Shown here: positions 51,536 through 62,652 of the stretch, one piece after another
Layout: every line of letters begins with the position of its first letter
Numbering within the stretch: position 1 is the stretch's first letter
NCBI GenBank assembly: GCA_963931925.1
Contig: OZ007569.1
Location: 16,851,045 to 16,915,044 of the forward strand
DNA length: 64,000 bases
From: Onchidella celtica
Taxonomy: Eukaryota; Mollusca; Gastropoda; Systellommatophora; Onchidiidae
Direction: 5' to 3'
The notes under the pieces: generated by a model
Told to the model about the DNA's origin: nothing
The model's input: the letters and a program-made list of their open reading frames with translations, nothing else
Database searches by the model: none
Made by a program: the position numbers and the translations under genes

Positions 51536-52002
51536 ACAGCCTCCGCCAAAGTTTCGCCAACGAAACCAAAATTGCTTGCAGTTCCTCGCATACTAAGTGC
51601 GGTGTCTTTAACTCGAAACTATGTGTTCAAATTGCATAGCGACATCAAGGACAAACTCCAATATCGCTCCGCTATGAAATGTAAGGAAAAACGAAAAACA
51701 GCCGTTCTTTGATCTGCGTTAATGAAGAATTACGTTTTTGAGCATGTATTTTCTTCAGGTGTTACATTCTCACCCCCCCCCCCTTTCCCCTATCGGGTTT
51801 AATCTAGACTGCTCCAAAACGAGGCCCCCACCTTGGTTGTTAATATTAACGGTATGGTTTTATGAGTCGTTATCCATTAACATTTGCATTATAATCTCAG
51901 GTAATAATTATTTCAACGTTGAAATGGAAGATTCTGCACAAAGGGGATGCCTGGCTGTTCCTGGGCTCATTTTTGGTTGTGTTCTTACATCACACCCCCC
52001 TC

Positions 52003-52044
<42 letters not shown>

Positions 52045-52719
52045 AGGTGTGTGTGTGTGTAGAAACCATCTTCCTGTTGTCTTTGCCGGTTTTGTAGCAC
52101 TAACTAAACATGGAACATTTCCACAATGTCTCTTTCAAAAGCTCCAGCTACTCGCCAATATTTTCATATCCAGATAGGATTTCATATTCTGAAATATAAT
52201 AATAGGCCTATTTCCCCGCCTGCACATTTGCAAGTGTTGGCCACATGTATTAATACTTACATTGTCGGCAAAAGAAGAAAAGACCTTTCATGTCTTGCAC
52301 GAAATATTCTGTGCATTGGGGAATGGAAAGAGAGAGACTTTATAGACCGACGGGTATTTGCAGTATTGTTTCTTTTGCATTTTGGCCTTCTGGAGAAAAT
52401 GAGGATTGAAGTTTTTTACTCGGCAAGAGGACTAAAACGCATAAAACATTACATCACAAACACATATCTCAGAAAGTTTTTACTAACTAGTTGGAATAAC
52501 ACGCATACATAATGAAATTGGGAGTGAGAGAACCACTTTCATGACACATCCTCAAAATCGGCAAAATGACGTATACAACAATATGGCAGATACCTCTCGA
52601 ATTTTTGTTTTTGTTTTTTGATTGAATAGAGTTTTGGACAGACCAATTTGCACGTCGTGATTCATGTATTTAAAATGTCGATACAGTACGTTCAGCTCGA
52701 TATATTATCTATTGAGTAT
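51536..52719. other. Unassigned, with (GT)n at about 52010-52060
   Basis: A 128-codon open frame at 52126-52512 shows no recognisable domain and is not called. Confidence 0.35.
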
Positions 52720-53520
52720 ATAAGATAAGATAAGATAAGATAAATTTTATTCGTCCTTGTACAAGGAAATTTGTTTTGATCATTGAATACATAACAATAT
52801 AGTTACAGAAGCAGAAAGTATGATACATAGCGCGCACACACACATTTATACACACACACTGATAAATTAACTAAATTAACAAAATTAACAGTGCACACAA
52901 TATGCTTCCCTAACTAAAACACATTGACCTGACACGCAGGACATAATTCAACTGTGCACAGATTACGATCAAGATGACGACATTATTGTAACATCCTAGT
53001 TGATGATGGAATAAACGATTTAAAGTAGCGCTCAGTTTTAGTTTTCTTTGACAACAGCCTTAAACTTCTAACAGATCTTATATATTCCTTGTTCAGGGGA
53101 TGTTGGGGGTCATTTATAATAATATTAGCTTTTTTAATACAAGCACCAGTGTACAGCTCATCAAAATATGGCAGATCACAGATACAAATTTTGGATGCTT
53201 TTTTAATTAAATTATTGATCTTATTTTTATCTTTTTGTAAGATGTTTCCTCCCCAACAGACAACTCCATACATCAAAACGCTCTGAATAGCCATGGTGTA
53301 AAATATTTTCAGAATGCTTTTGCTAACTTTTAAAAAGCGGAGCTTTCTGAGGAAATACATGCGCTGGTTGGCTTTCTTGTATACATATGTTACATGCGCA
53401 TGCCAGTTAAGCAATGAATCAATAGTAATGCCAAGATATTTGGCCTCTGTGACAATTTCAACCTCTTCATTGTTGATAGTAAGAGGGCAAACAGAGTCTT
53501 GACAGTCACAGTTATAGACC
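52720..53520 (-). pseudogene. 5'-truncated LINE: ORF2 C-terminus plus 3'UTR and (TTATC)n tail
   Basis: On the minus strand the frame from about 53520 to the TAA at 52983 reads EAKYLGITIDSLLNWHAHVT, then YFLRKLRFLKVSKSILKIFY, MAIQSVLMYGVVCWGG and GACIKKANIIINDPQHPLNK. This is the conserved region downstream of the reverse transcriptase core in jockey/CR1-like LINEs, where YLG..ID..L.W..H and Y....WG.......L...QKKA are typical. The catalytic domain is missing. The 3'UTR contains the hairpin CCTTGTACAAGG (about 52756-52767) followed by TTATC repeats, an arrangement in which the reverse transcriptase recognises the RNA 3' end. This stretch of about 178 codons is uninterrupted, so the copy may be fairly young. 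Confidence 0.87.
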
Positions 53521-54265
<745 letters not shown>

Positions 54266-54462
54266 CCCCATTATATTTGTCGGCGATACCTACATAAATG
54301 CTAATACCACCCCGGTGAACGAATGAACTAAATCTTAAGAACATTCATAATTGAATTCCATGCGACGCGAAACATTGCACAGTGATAATTTTAAACTTTA
54401 GCTTCTTTGGGCCATGAAGTCCAAGAATTCACAGTAGTGACCAATTTGTGGTGACCTCACGA

Positions 54463-54659
54463 ACTAAATGAAACGTTTTCTCAAACCTAAATAGAACGTT
54501 TACTCAAAACTAAAGGGAACGTTTACTCAAAACTAAATGGAACGTTTAATGAAAACTAAATGGAACGTTTACTCAAAACTAAATTGGAACGTTTAGTGAA
54601 AACTAAATGGAACGTTTACTCAAAACTAAATGGAACGTTTACTCAAAACTAAATGGAAC
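54463..54659 (+). repeat. 23-bp tandem repeat, about 8.5 copies
   Basis: CTAAATGGAACGTTTACTCA with the next three A's repeats; two alternate units have TTAATG or TTAGTG in place of TTACTC. Confidence 0.95.
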
Positions 54660-54791
54660 AAAGGAAAATGTTTTTGTGGCCCGCGACCAGAGTTGAAGAA
54701 AGCGTATCCTGAGTACATGGCAAGTACGATGAGTAACAGTATGAGAGGAATTCAGTATAGAAAAACGCAAGATCTGAAGAATGTTCCAAGT

Positions 54792-54912
54792 AGGGTCTTG
54801 TTAGGGAACTGCGGTATTTCACACAGTGAGCTACATATGAGCAGAGAACACAACTCAGTATTTTCTGTTTTCGACTTTGTAATCCGACTACGGTCACATA
54901 ACAGCAGCAGAC
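54792..54912 (+). mobile_element. MITE-like repeat D, copy 2 (diverged)
   Basis: GAACACAACTCAGTATTTTC and CGACTTTGTAATCCGACTA match the other D copies. Inverted ends are weak here. Confidence 0.6.
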
Positions 54913-55859
54913 TTCAAGGCAAGACGAACATTTTGATTGCTCCATCTATAATATATATATATATTTTTTTGTTTTTGTTTGTACCCTTGATCAAGAGATA
55001 GGTCGTAATTTCAAGCATTTCTCCTTCTTCTCTCCTATTTCCTGTGCGTTTTTCCACGTCGGGGCGTCGTAAAAAATACATTACCAAGGCATTTTCATTG
55101 CCGATAAGTAGATAGCTTCCCGTATATCGCCCGGTGTAATGTGACACTATCGACAAACTTATCAAGGCTAAGGAGATGTAATCATGGCAGATGAGTGTTA
55201 TCATCCTTTGAATGGAAATCTAATTTCAGAGAAGTCTTGAGGTAATGAAAATGAAGAGAAATCGTGATCAACTTTATGAAAACAAAAAGTTGCAAAAATA
55301 TTTACAAATTATTACTTTTCAAAATTTTTATTTATTTATTTATTTATATCTACAGTTAGACACCCCCCCCCCCCCACCTCTAAAATTTTAGACTCGGCAG
55401 TTTTTCACAGAAAAATATTTACAGTTGTTTATTTTCAATTTGTTACTTTTCGAAACAATTATTACATTTATTTATTTATGCATTTATTTTTCCAATTAGA
55501 CCTCCCGCTTCTTTACCTAAAATTTTATCTGCGGCAGTTTGCACATTTCACCAACTATCCGGGACGTGAGCACTAAGTCATCGCCTGTGATTTGTGCAAT
55601 TTTATACAGGTGAACACTCAATAAATGCTTGCTTATCAGATAAAGTGCACGCTCACTTAGGTCGGCTCATCCCCTTTCGCCTACATCTCTTTAAAGTGGC
55701 GTGCTCATCCACAGCGATAGCGCTTGGTACAAAGCCTTTGAAGCCATTTTTTTTTTTTTGTTGTGCGCTTGATGCTTGATCTAGCACGGGTAATCACAAA
55801 TTACCTTGTCACTTCGAGAAGCCGTCGAAGAGCATTCTTTTCATGTTTTATTACCCAAG
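54913..55859. other. Unassigned, AT-rich with a C-run
   Basis: TTTA runs occur near 55327 and 55469, and a C-run at 55363-55375. AAAATTTTA and GGCAGTTT recur about 120 bp apart (55382-55405, 55520-55540), hinting at an old tandem duplication. Confidence 0.4.
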
Positions 55860-55976
55860 CGGCTGTTGTTACGGGGACGTAGTATTGTACATTATAAGCC
55901 ATTGTTGAACAGTGAACACTGCTCAGTATTTTCTCTATTTGGCTTTGTAATTAGACTGCGCGCCTCTAACAACATT
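55860..55976 (+). mobile_element. MITE-like repeat D, copy 3
   Basis: It begins CGGCTGTTGTTACGG and ends CTCTAACAACA; GTGAACACTGCTCAGTATTT and GGCTTTGTAATTAGACTGCG are shared with the 37917 copy. Confidence 0.68.
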
Positions 55977-56399
55977 CTTTACCTATTGGTTTTGCAATCT
56001 CCAAAATCAGCTGGCGGTGTCGGGGTAGGAAATTCAGTTATCTATTTGTCTTCAAGTTGGCAGGCCAAGGCAGTAATTGCGTATTTTGTTGCAGATCGAT
56101 TTGCATTGTCATGATGGTTCAGTATGAAAGTAAACGTTGCTTTGTGGTGATATGCATAAATTTTTTATATAGGTTATGTTGTATACATTAATTGCTTACT
56201 GCAGTGGTAAGAAACTCCTCAGGTAGAGCGGGGCAGATGACGATCTGCAGGGGAAGAGCGGATTCTTTCATTAGATGTTTCGGCCTTTAACTTCCTGACA
56301 ACTTCTGAAACCCCGGCTACACCGAGGTCATGACTCTCATGAGTGGAGAAAGATAATTATTATGAGCTTTAGCCAGCGTCATAGTTCTAATAGAGGTAA

Positions 56400-56790
56400 T
56401 AATTAGATAATAATTATGATAGTAGTAGTGAAAGCAGTGGTATCAATGGTAACAGTGTGGCAGCACAGTGTTAGTGGTGATGGTGATGGTAGTAGTGGCA
56501 GTAGTAAATGATAATTATAGTGGCACTAGGAGTAGTAGTGGCAGCAGCAGGCAGTAGTGGTGGTAGCAGTAGTAATACATATAGTAGTAGTCGTAGCAGT
56601 GGAAATAATAGTCTTAGAGGTTATGGTAGTTTTAGTGGTAGTAGTGACAGTGGTGGGACTATAGTAATAATGATAAGAGCGATAGTAGCAGTAGTAGTTA
56701 TGGTGGTAGCAGTAGATATAATACCGTGATAATAATTAATATTAACAATAATAATAATAAACGACAATAATAATGACAGTAATAATACTG
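56400..56790 (+). repeat. Imperfect AGT/GGT trinucleotide then AAT repeats
   Basis: TAGTAGTGG-type triplets over 320 bp pass into ATAATAATAA. Confidence 0.9.
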
Positions 56791-56961
56791 ATTAGGTGAT
56801 CAGAACCTACAAGGACAACAGCATCAGAACAATTGCTAGAACATTTCTGTCTCAGCACGCTGCCCGCGGTGCAGTAAATTGGTTCGGATTGTTTTGCACT
56901 TTCGGTTTTCCTCTGATTCAATATGCTATTAGTGGTTAAACATCAGGATAAGGATTCTTAA

Positions 56962-57546
56962 CCCCTTTTGCTGCCACGGGGCCGATATATCGGCCCATCA
57001 TATCGAGGGGTATTGGCCGTTATTGTTGTAAGCGACATTCTGCCGATTTTGAGGTCTTGTTTGAAAGTGATTCTTTCAGTCCTAATTTCATTATGTATAA
57101 GTGTCATTCCAATCGGTTAAAAGCTTTTCGAGATATCTGTTTGTGACGTCATGTTTTATACGTTTTAGCCCTTTTGCCGACCCAAACTTCAATCTTCATT
57201 TTCTCGTAAAATACACATAGAACAATATGACAAATGTCCTGAGGAAGACTGCCGCACGGCCGAAATATAGGCCGACATTGTTCTGGAATTATTTTTTTTT
57301 GCACTCCTAATGTTGTCCTGCTTCCTGCAGCCTTTCTTCCCCGATAATCCATTGCTCTTGTTTTGTAATAGATACAAAGTAATCGATGTGCAGAGATAAT
57401 TTTTTCACGCGTTTTTGATGTAAAAAATTATATCCTGCGTTATTTGCACATTGTCTCAGAAAGCTCTTGTCAGTCTTCATTACTATTATTTTGTTAACCC
57501 TCGTAGTCTAAGGGAAGGATGGACTTTGGGCTTGACAGCAAAAGGG
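56962..57546. mobile_element. 585-bp piggyBac-like non-autonomous element flanked by TTAA
   Basis: TTAA at 56958-56961 is followed by CCCCTTTTGCTGCC, and the right end reads GACAGCAAAAGGG then TTAA at 57547-57550. TTAA duplication with CCC..TTT ends is the piggyBac signature. A palindrome GGGGCCGATATATCGGCCC lies about 20 bp inside the left end. No transposase frame. A truncated relative is at 19844-20090. Confidence 0.8.
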
Positions 57547-57878
57547 TTAAACTTTTAACATTAGACTCAGAGCTTTTGACCGTGTCGTATTGACCAGACA
57601 AAGTGGTCGGAAACAGAGACCAAATGTGACTGTTTATCCTCAGAGCACAGCTTGGGCGTGCATGCCGTAATGCGATTAAAACTGCTAACGAACGCGCCCA
57701 TATTTTTGGCCTTCGGGAAATCTGAACAGACGAGCCGTGTCTCAGGAGGAGAAATTTCACCTCTAAATATATTTTCCAGGAAACTGCGAATTCTCAGGTT
57801 TTTAAAGAATTTTCGTGTGTTCAACTATTTCAACAAAGTCACATGGACCACCTTGTGAAAAGGAATACTGTAGGCGTT

Positions 57879-57880
<2 letters not shown>

Positions 57881-57950
<70 letters not shown>

Positions 57951-58038
57951 TTCTTTCTCTCTCTCTCTCTGTCTCTCTCTCTCTCTTCTTCTTTCTGTTT
58001 GTTTCTGTCTCTCTCTGTCTCTCTCATGTGTGTGTGCT

Positions 58039-58105
<67 letters not shown>

Positions 58106-58122
58106 CTCTCTCTCTCTCTTCT

Positions 58123-58177
<55 letters not shown>
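57881..58177 (+). repeat. (CT)n tract with TTCT/GTCT interruptions, about 300 bp
   Basis: Almost pure pyrimidine apart from a GTGTGTGTGC patch at 58027. The open frames here encode only Ser/Leu or Arg/Glu runs. Confidence 0.97.
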
Positions 58178-58180
<3 letters not shown>

Positions 58181-59285
58181 CTCCCCCCAAACATGAGTTC
58201 CACGGGTGTGAAGTTGCTTCATTACACCGTGAAAAATCGAGTTGTCTAAAGCTTGAAATTCAAGCTCACCTTGAATCCATTTACCTTTGGCGTGATTTTC
58301 ACGGCATCCAGTGCAGCATATTCATTCCCCATCTTGATGCAAATTCATTAGCCCAAGTCTTTGAGGGACGAGGCACAGCATGTATCTTAATTGCCAGACG
58401 TTTTACACGCTCGTTTAATAAAAGAGGCGCTTTGAAGATGAGGGGGCGGACACAGCAAGCTTAAAGAACCGCAGCCTTCCTGTAATTTTCCATGGTTTTA
58501 CCTCTCATACGTCTCTGATCAGGTCTCAGTTTTGGGCTGTTTGAAGAAATCAATGGATGTTTCTCACACCAGGAATTAATGTGGTTTTTCCTCGTTTTTT
58601 TTTTCCGTTTTTGTTTTTCTCGGAGAAGGTTTTTTTTTTTTTCTTAGGAAGACCATTTGATGACGGCTGTGGGGAGGGTTGGAAGAGAGGGGTCGGGGAG
58701 ACGGGGGGTGGGTGGGTGGGGGGGGGGGAGGCTCTGGGAGACAGAGATCAGAAAATTATAATGTGTGTCAGATTAAGGAAAATGGGCTGTTGTTATGTTG
58801 AAAGGGCCGTTGCCTGTCCAAGAAGCAAGACACTTTTGGTTCCTTTTTCCTTGCCCTTTCCAAAAACCCTGTTTTAGGCTACGGATAGCAGATTACCGAT
58901 TCTTGCGAAATATTTTGGAGGATTCCATTGTTTCGAAACATTTCGAAGTGTTCCATTTTTTTTTCTCGGGTTGTTTAGAAAACATCCTTTATTTACTAGA
59001 TCTAGATATGCTTTACTTCATCAAATTCATAACTAGACTTGATTTTTCTGCATGTAGTATGCTACCAGGACTGGAAATGGGCATCTCAGTGTAGTTTTGT
59101 CTTTTGTCCTTGGTTTTGTGAGGGTGGGAATATATGCACAAAAAGAACATTTGGATACTCACCTGTTAGCTCTCGGCAAAACAATAAAACGTTCGAGGTA
59201 TAGAATTTCCCACCGCATGAAGACAATCGCATTGAAGAAGAAAAACGGGAATAAACGGAAGTTAGTAAAGCTTGTGAAAGAGACA
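58178..59285. other. Unassigned, with a G-run at 58699-58730
   Basis: GGGCTGTTGTTATG at 58784 resembles the left end of repeat D, but the rest of that element is absent. No gene. Confidence 0.4.
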
Positions 59286-59339
59286 TGCGACTAAATCGTA
59301 AAGAGCAGCAGGGCGTTTATTGGCTGTTATTTTTGGTAT

Positions 59340-60282
59340 CGCGTTTTGCGGTGGCTATTGACGGCAGATGATGCTGCAATCGTGGCCCACGATGAAACCA
59401 CGCTCCAGGCTCTCATCAATAGCCTTGCCAAAGCCTGTGACAAATTCATGCTAAAGATCAGTGTCTCAAAAACTGTAGTTTTGACACAAGGCTTGAGAAA
59501 CCCCAACCCAATCATGCTGAATGGCTCTCCTCTGGAGCAAGTGGGAAAATTCTGCTACCTAGGCTCAACCATCAGTGGTAGCACAGACATAACAACTGAA
59601 ATAAATGCCAGAATAGGAAAGGCGGCCACAGCTTTTGGCAAACTCTCAAAAAGGGTGTGGAACAATAGCCAGCTGACCATCAAAACAAAGGTACTCGTGT
59701 ACCAAACTTGCGTCCTAAGCACCCTGCTGTATGGCTCAGAGACATGGACCACCTACTCCAAACATGAAAGATCCCTCAACTCCTTCCACCTGCGCTGCCT
59801 ACGCAAAATTCTCAAGATCAAGTGGCAAGACAGGATCTCAAATATCGAAGTTCTGAGCCGAGCCAACATTCCATCAACTCAGGCTCTCCTAGGCAAAAAA
59901 AGACTGCGGTGGCTTGGACATCTCCACCGTATGGAAAATGATCGCATCCCCAGACGGGGAACTTGCTACTGGCAACCGACCCAGAGGTAGGCCACATCTG
60001 CGATTCAAAGACACTTGCAAGGTCACGATGAAAGCATTCAACATCGACCCCAATGAATGGGAGAACCTTGCAAATGATCGAAGCAGATGGAGACAAAAAT
60101 TGCGCAGTGGCACGCTCGCAATAGACTTCAAGGCAAAAGAAACATACCTGACAAAACGACAGAGGCGGAATGAAAACACTCGCCAAAGTGAACCCAAAAG
60201 ACTGACCTGCAATCAATGCCATCGCACTCTCGGGTCAAACATTGGTAGAATAAGCCACGAGAGAAGCTGTCAGTCAAAGTGA
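59340..60282 (+). pseudogene. LINE ORF2 C-terminal half with a frameshift
   Basis: The frame begins mid-reverse-transcriptase: LTADDAAIVAHDETTLQALI carries the catalytic ADD (Tyr/Phe before it is Thr here). Thumb and connection motifs follow: KTVVLTQG, GKFCYLGSTIS, LYGSETWTTY, LRCLRKILKIKWQDRISN, LRWLGHLHRMENDRIPR. At about 59955-59960 the frame shifts. The next frame continues GELATGNRPRGRPHLRFKDT, DPNEWENLANDRSRWRQ and a final zinc-finger-like CNQCHRTLGSNIGRISHERS C. Relatives usually read IP..LYGEL at the break, so a short deletion is likely. The fingers, endonuclease and first half of the RT are absent. The stop is at 60280-60282. It cannot make active enzyme. Confidence 0.88.
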
Positions 60283-60349
60283 AAGTGAATATTCTAGCTG
60301 CTAAGACCGTCTGTAAAGACGCTAAAGGCCATATATTGACGGTACGTCG

Positions 60350-60473
60350 ATCACCAATGGCCAACCCAGCCCCTTTTCGCCTGATTAGCCAATCTGACTA
60401 CCACCCATTGATATAAACTGACTAGATCCTCACGCCACCAGGTCCACCTGACCATTCCAATGCACACTTGAAT
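60350..60473 (-). repeat. Shared module M, copy 2
   Basis: It matches 13976-14104, in the same plus-strand orientation. Here it follows the LINE 3' flank and lies 64 bp inside the right inverted repeat. Confidence 0.85.
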
Positions 60474-60551
60474 CGACAGAGGACACCGTATTCCGCGGGG
60501 GCAGTTGTAACAGGCAATCAACGCCCGGCTGCTCCTCACGATTTAGTCGCA

Positions 60552-61897
60552 AGTGTGGAAGAGTGGATACGTAGATTGGAAGAGTTCTCAGTATTTGGGA
60601 GGGTGAAAATGTGGAAGGGACTTTTTAAGTCCTGTCGGTAAATAAAAGCTTCACGTAACTCTCCCTAAAAAACGTTCTCTCCTTTCCTCACCCCACTTCC
60701 ATCAAGAACAACATGGCCCGCCGATTGGATAAACAAGCCCACCTACAGTAACATTACGTAAGCCGCGAACTCTGTCAGGCGCCTCTATTATCGTACATCT
60801 CAGCAGCTTGTGTTGTGGTATACAAGACGGGGAAGCATGCGTTTCTGATGACGGGAACGATAAGACCTCTTACCTGCACCAGGTCGGAGCATTTTACCTT
60901 GTGTACATTACCGATTTTTGCACTCGATTGACAGCGTGGAGGCAGGAGAGGACCTTGTGCCAAGTCTCCAACTCGCCGTAATCTGGGAAAACCTAGTAAC
61001 TGTATTTGACCTTTTTTTTCCCCCTTTTTATTTCTTTCTTTCTTTTTAGAGAATTCAGAAATTACTGGATTTATGTAGAGGAAAAGATTTCAACGAAAGA
61101 ATGTTTTAGGCATTTTGCATGATCAAAAGACGAGTATGAAACCTCGAAATTGTCGTTTCAACCAAAATTTGAGCCAGTTTTCTTTTTAAGTTACTAGAGT
61201 TTTTGCCAATCAGAGTTTTAATCTACTCCAAACTGACTTCGTACGATCTACCAAACATGTCAAGAAAAGTGAGTTTTATATGGTAAACAGAAGAAGGTAT
61301 AACCTCAACATCCAAAATCGAGGCCTAACTTAATTTCCACCCAATTTTGACTTTATAGTTTGTTCTGTTTTTGTGCGTTTTTTCTTTTCTTTCAATGAGC
61401 GCTTCAAAAAAAAATACTGAAAACCAACTGACTTACTAGGTTCACCCAGAGCAAGGTACGTCAGCAAACAGGGAGTTTTAGCCATTTTACCTGTAAACGA
61501 TTTTTTTTAATGATGGGGGGGGGGGGCGGGGGGTGACGATAATGATAACCAAAAAAACGACGTCCAACTAAATGTTCACCAAATTTTGACCTACTGGGTT
61601 TTTCCAGAGTGTAGTAGACCGCTCAGGGTAATCTAACTATCAAGAAAGTCACTCAACTGTATGGGGCGCACACTTTGCCTATCACCACCGTGTCTCAGGC
61701 GGTTATGAAATGTAACCTGTACAGCCAAGCACTTCTAATGAATTCATCTCCCCCATGAGTGAATATATTTATGTCTTGATAGTAAGGATGAGGCCAATGT
61801 CCCAGTTAATCAAATGAGTTCTGTGTGGGTTTTGACTCAGACATGAACTTCATTTCAGTCATTTTGCAGACATGCCTGTGTCACGAGTGCGCAAGGC
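60552..61897. other. Mostly unassigned; possible ~200-bp degenerate tandem
   Basis: CCAA.TTTTGA(C/G) with neighbouring ACTA/TTTAACT words recurs near 61165, 61340 and 61575, and TCAAGAAAAGTGAGTT-like words near 61260 and 61640. A G-run lies at 61517-61534. Confidence 0.4.
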
Positions 61898-62118
<221 letters not shown>

Positions 62119-62538
62119 ACCCCCACCTTCCGAATCACAAACCACCACCACCAAATCAAATCAGGAACAGTTTGTTTTACCTCAAGACATATTATACCCG
62201 TCTAATCACCTGGAACTCGATTGACGTCACAGAAAAGACCCCCAGACTCCGGGCAAAATTTTCATTGCTCAAACCGAAGCCCGTGCAGACGCTGCAATAA
62301 AACCCTCTTAATGAGCAACACTTCTCGCTTCATCCCAGATTTAAAGCCTGCTCAGTCGGTGTGATTTCTGGACGGAGTTTGGCAGTTTGTGTGTCTTCAA
62401 AGGAGAGTGGCTGTTAAATGGGTTTCCGCCCGCCTTCCCCACCCCATTGGGCACACAGACATTACACAGACACATTGCGCTCGGCATTGTTTGTGGGCAT
62501 GTGATCCTCATCATCCTATCGTTTTGGGGACAGATTTC
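62119..62538. other. Unassigned
   Basis: Ordinary sequence between two tetranucleotide arrays. Confidence 0.4.
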
Positions 62539-62652
62539 CGTCCGTCCATCGGTCCATCCATCCGCCAGTCCATCCATCCATCCATCCATACGCCCGTCTG
62601 TTCATCTATCCATACATTCATCTATTCATTCATTCATCCATTCATATCCATC
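62539..62652 (+). repeat. Imperfect CATC/CATT tetranucleotide array
   Basis: CCAT, CCGT and CATT units on the same pyrimidine-rich strand as the other arrays. Confidence 0.93.

Larger units (their letters stand above)
59286..60551. mobile_element. Composite unit: inverted repeats enclosing a LINE fragment and module M
   Basis: TGCGACTAAATCGT at 59286-59299 is the exact reverse complement of 60538-60551. The similarity extends inward to about 45 bp on each side (AGAGCAGC.GGGCGTT.ATT). Between them lie a LINE ORF2 fragment, its 3' flank and module M. Ordinary LINEs do not have terminal inverted repeats, so this could be a DNA element that captured a LINE piece or two inverted copies of a third repeat either side of it. 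Confidence 0.7.

Noticed and set aside
52126-52512. 128-codon open frame as a gene
   Set aside because: Composition and content are unremarkable, no domain is recognised, and nothing nearby supports splicing.
58784-58815. Fourth copy of repeat D
   Set aside because: Only about 14 bp match the left end; the interior is absent.
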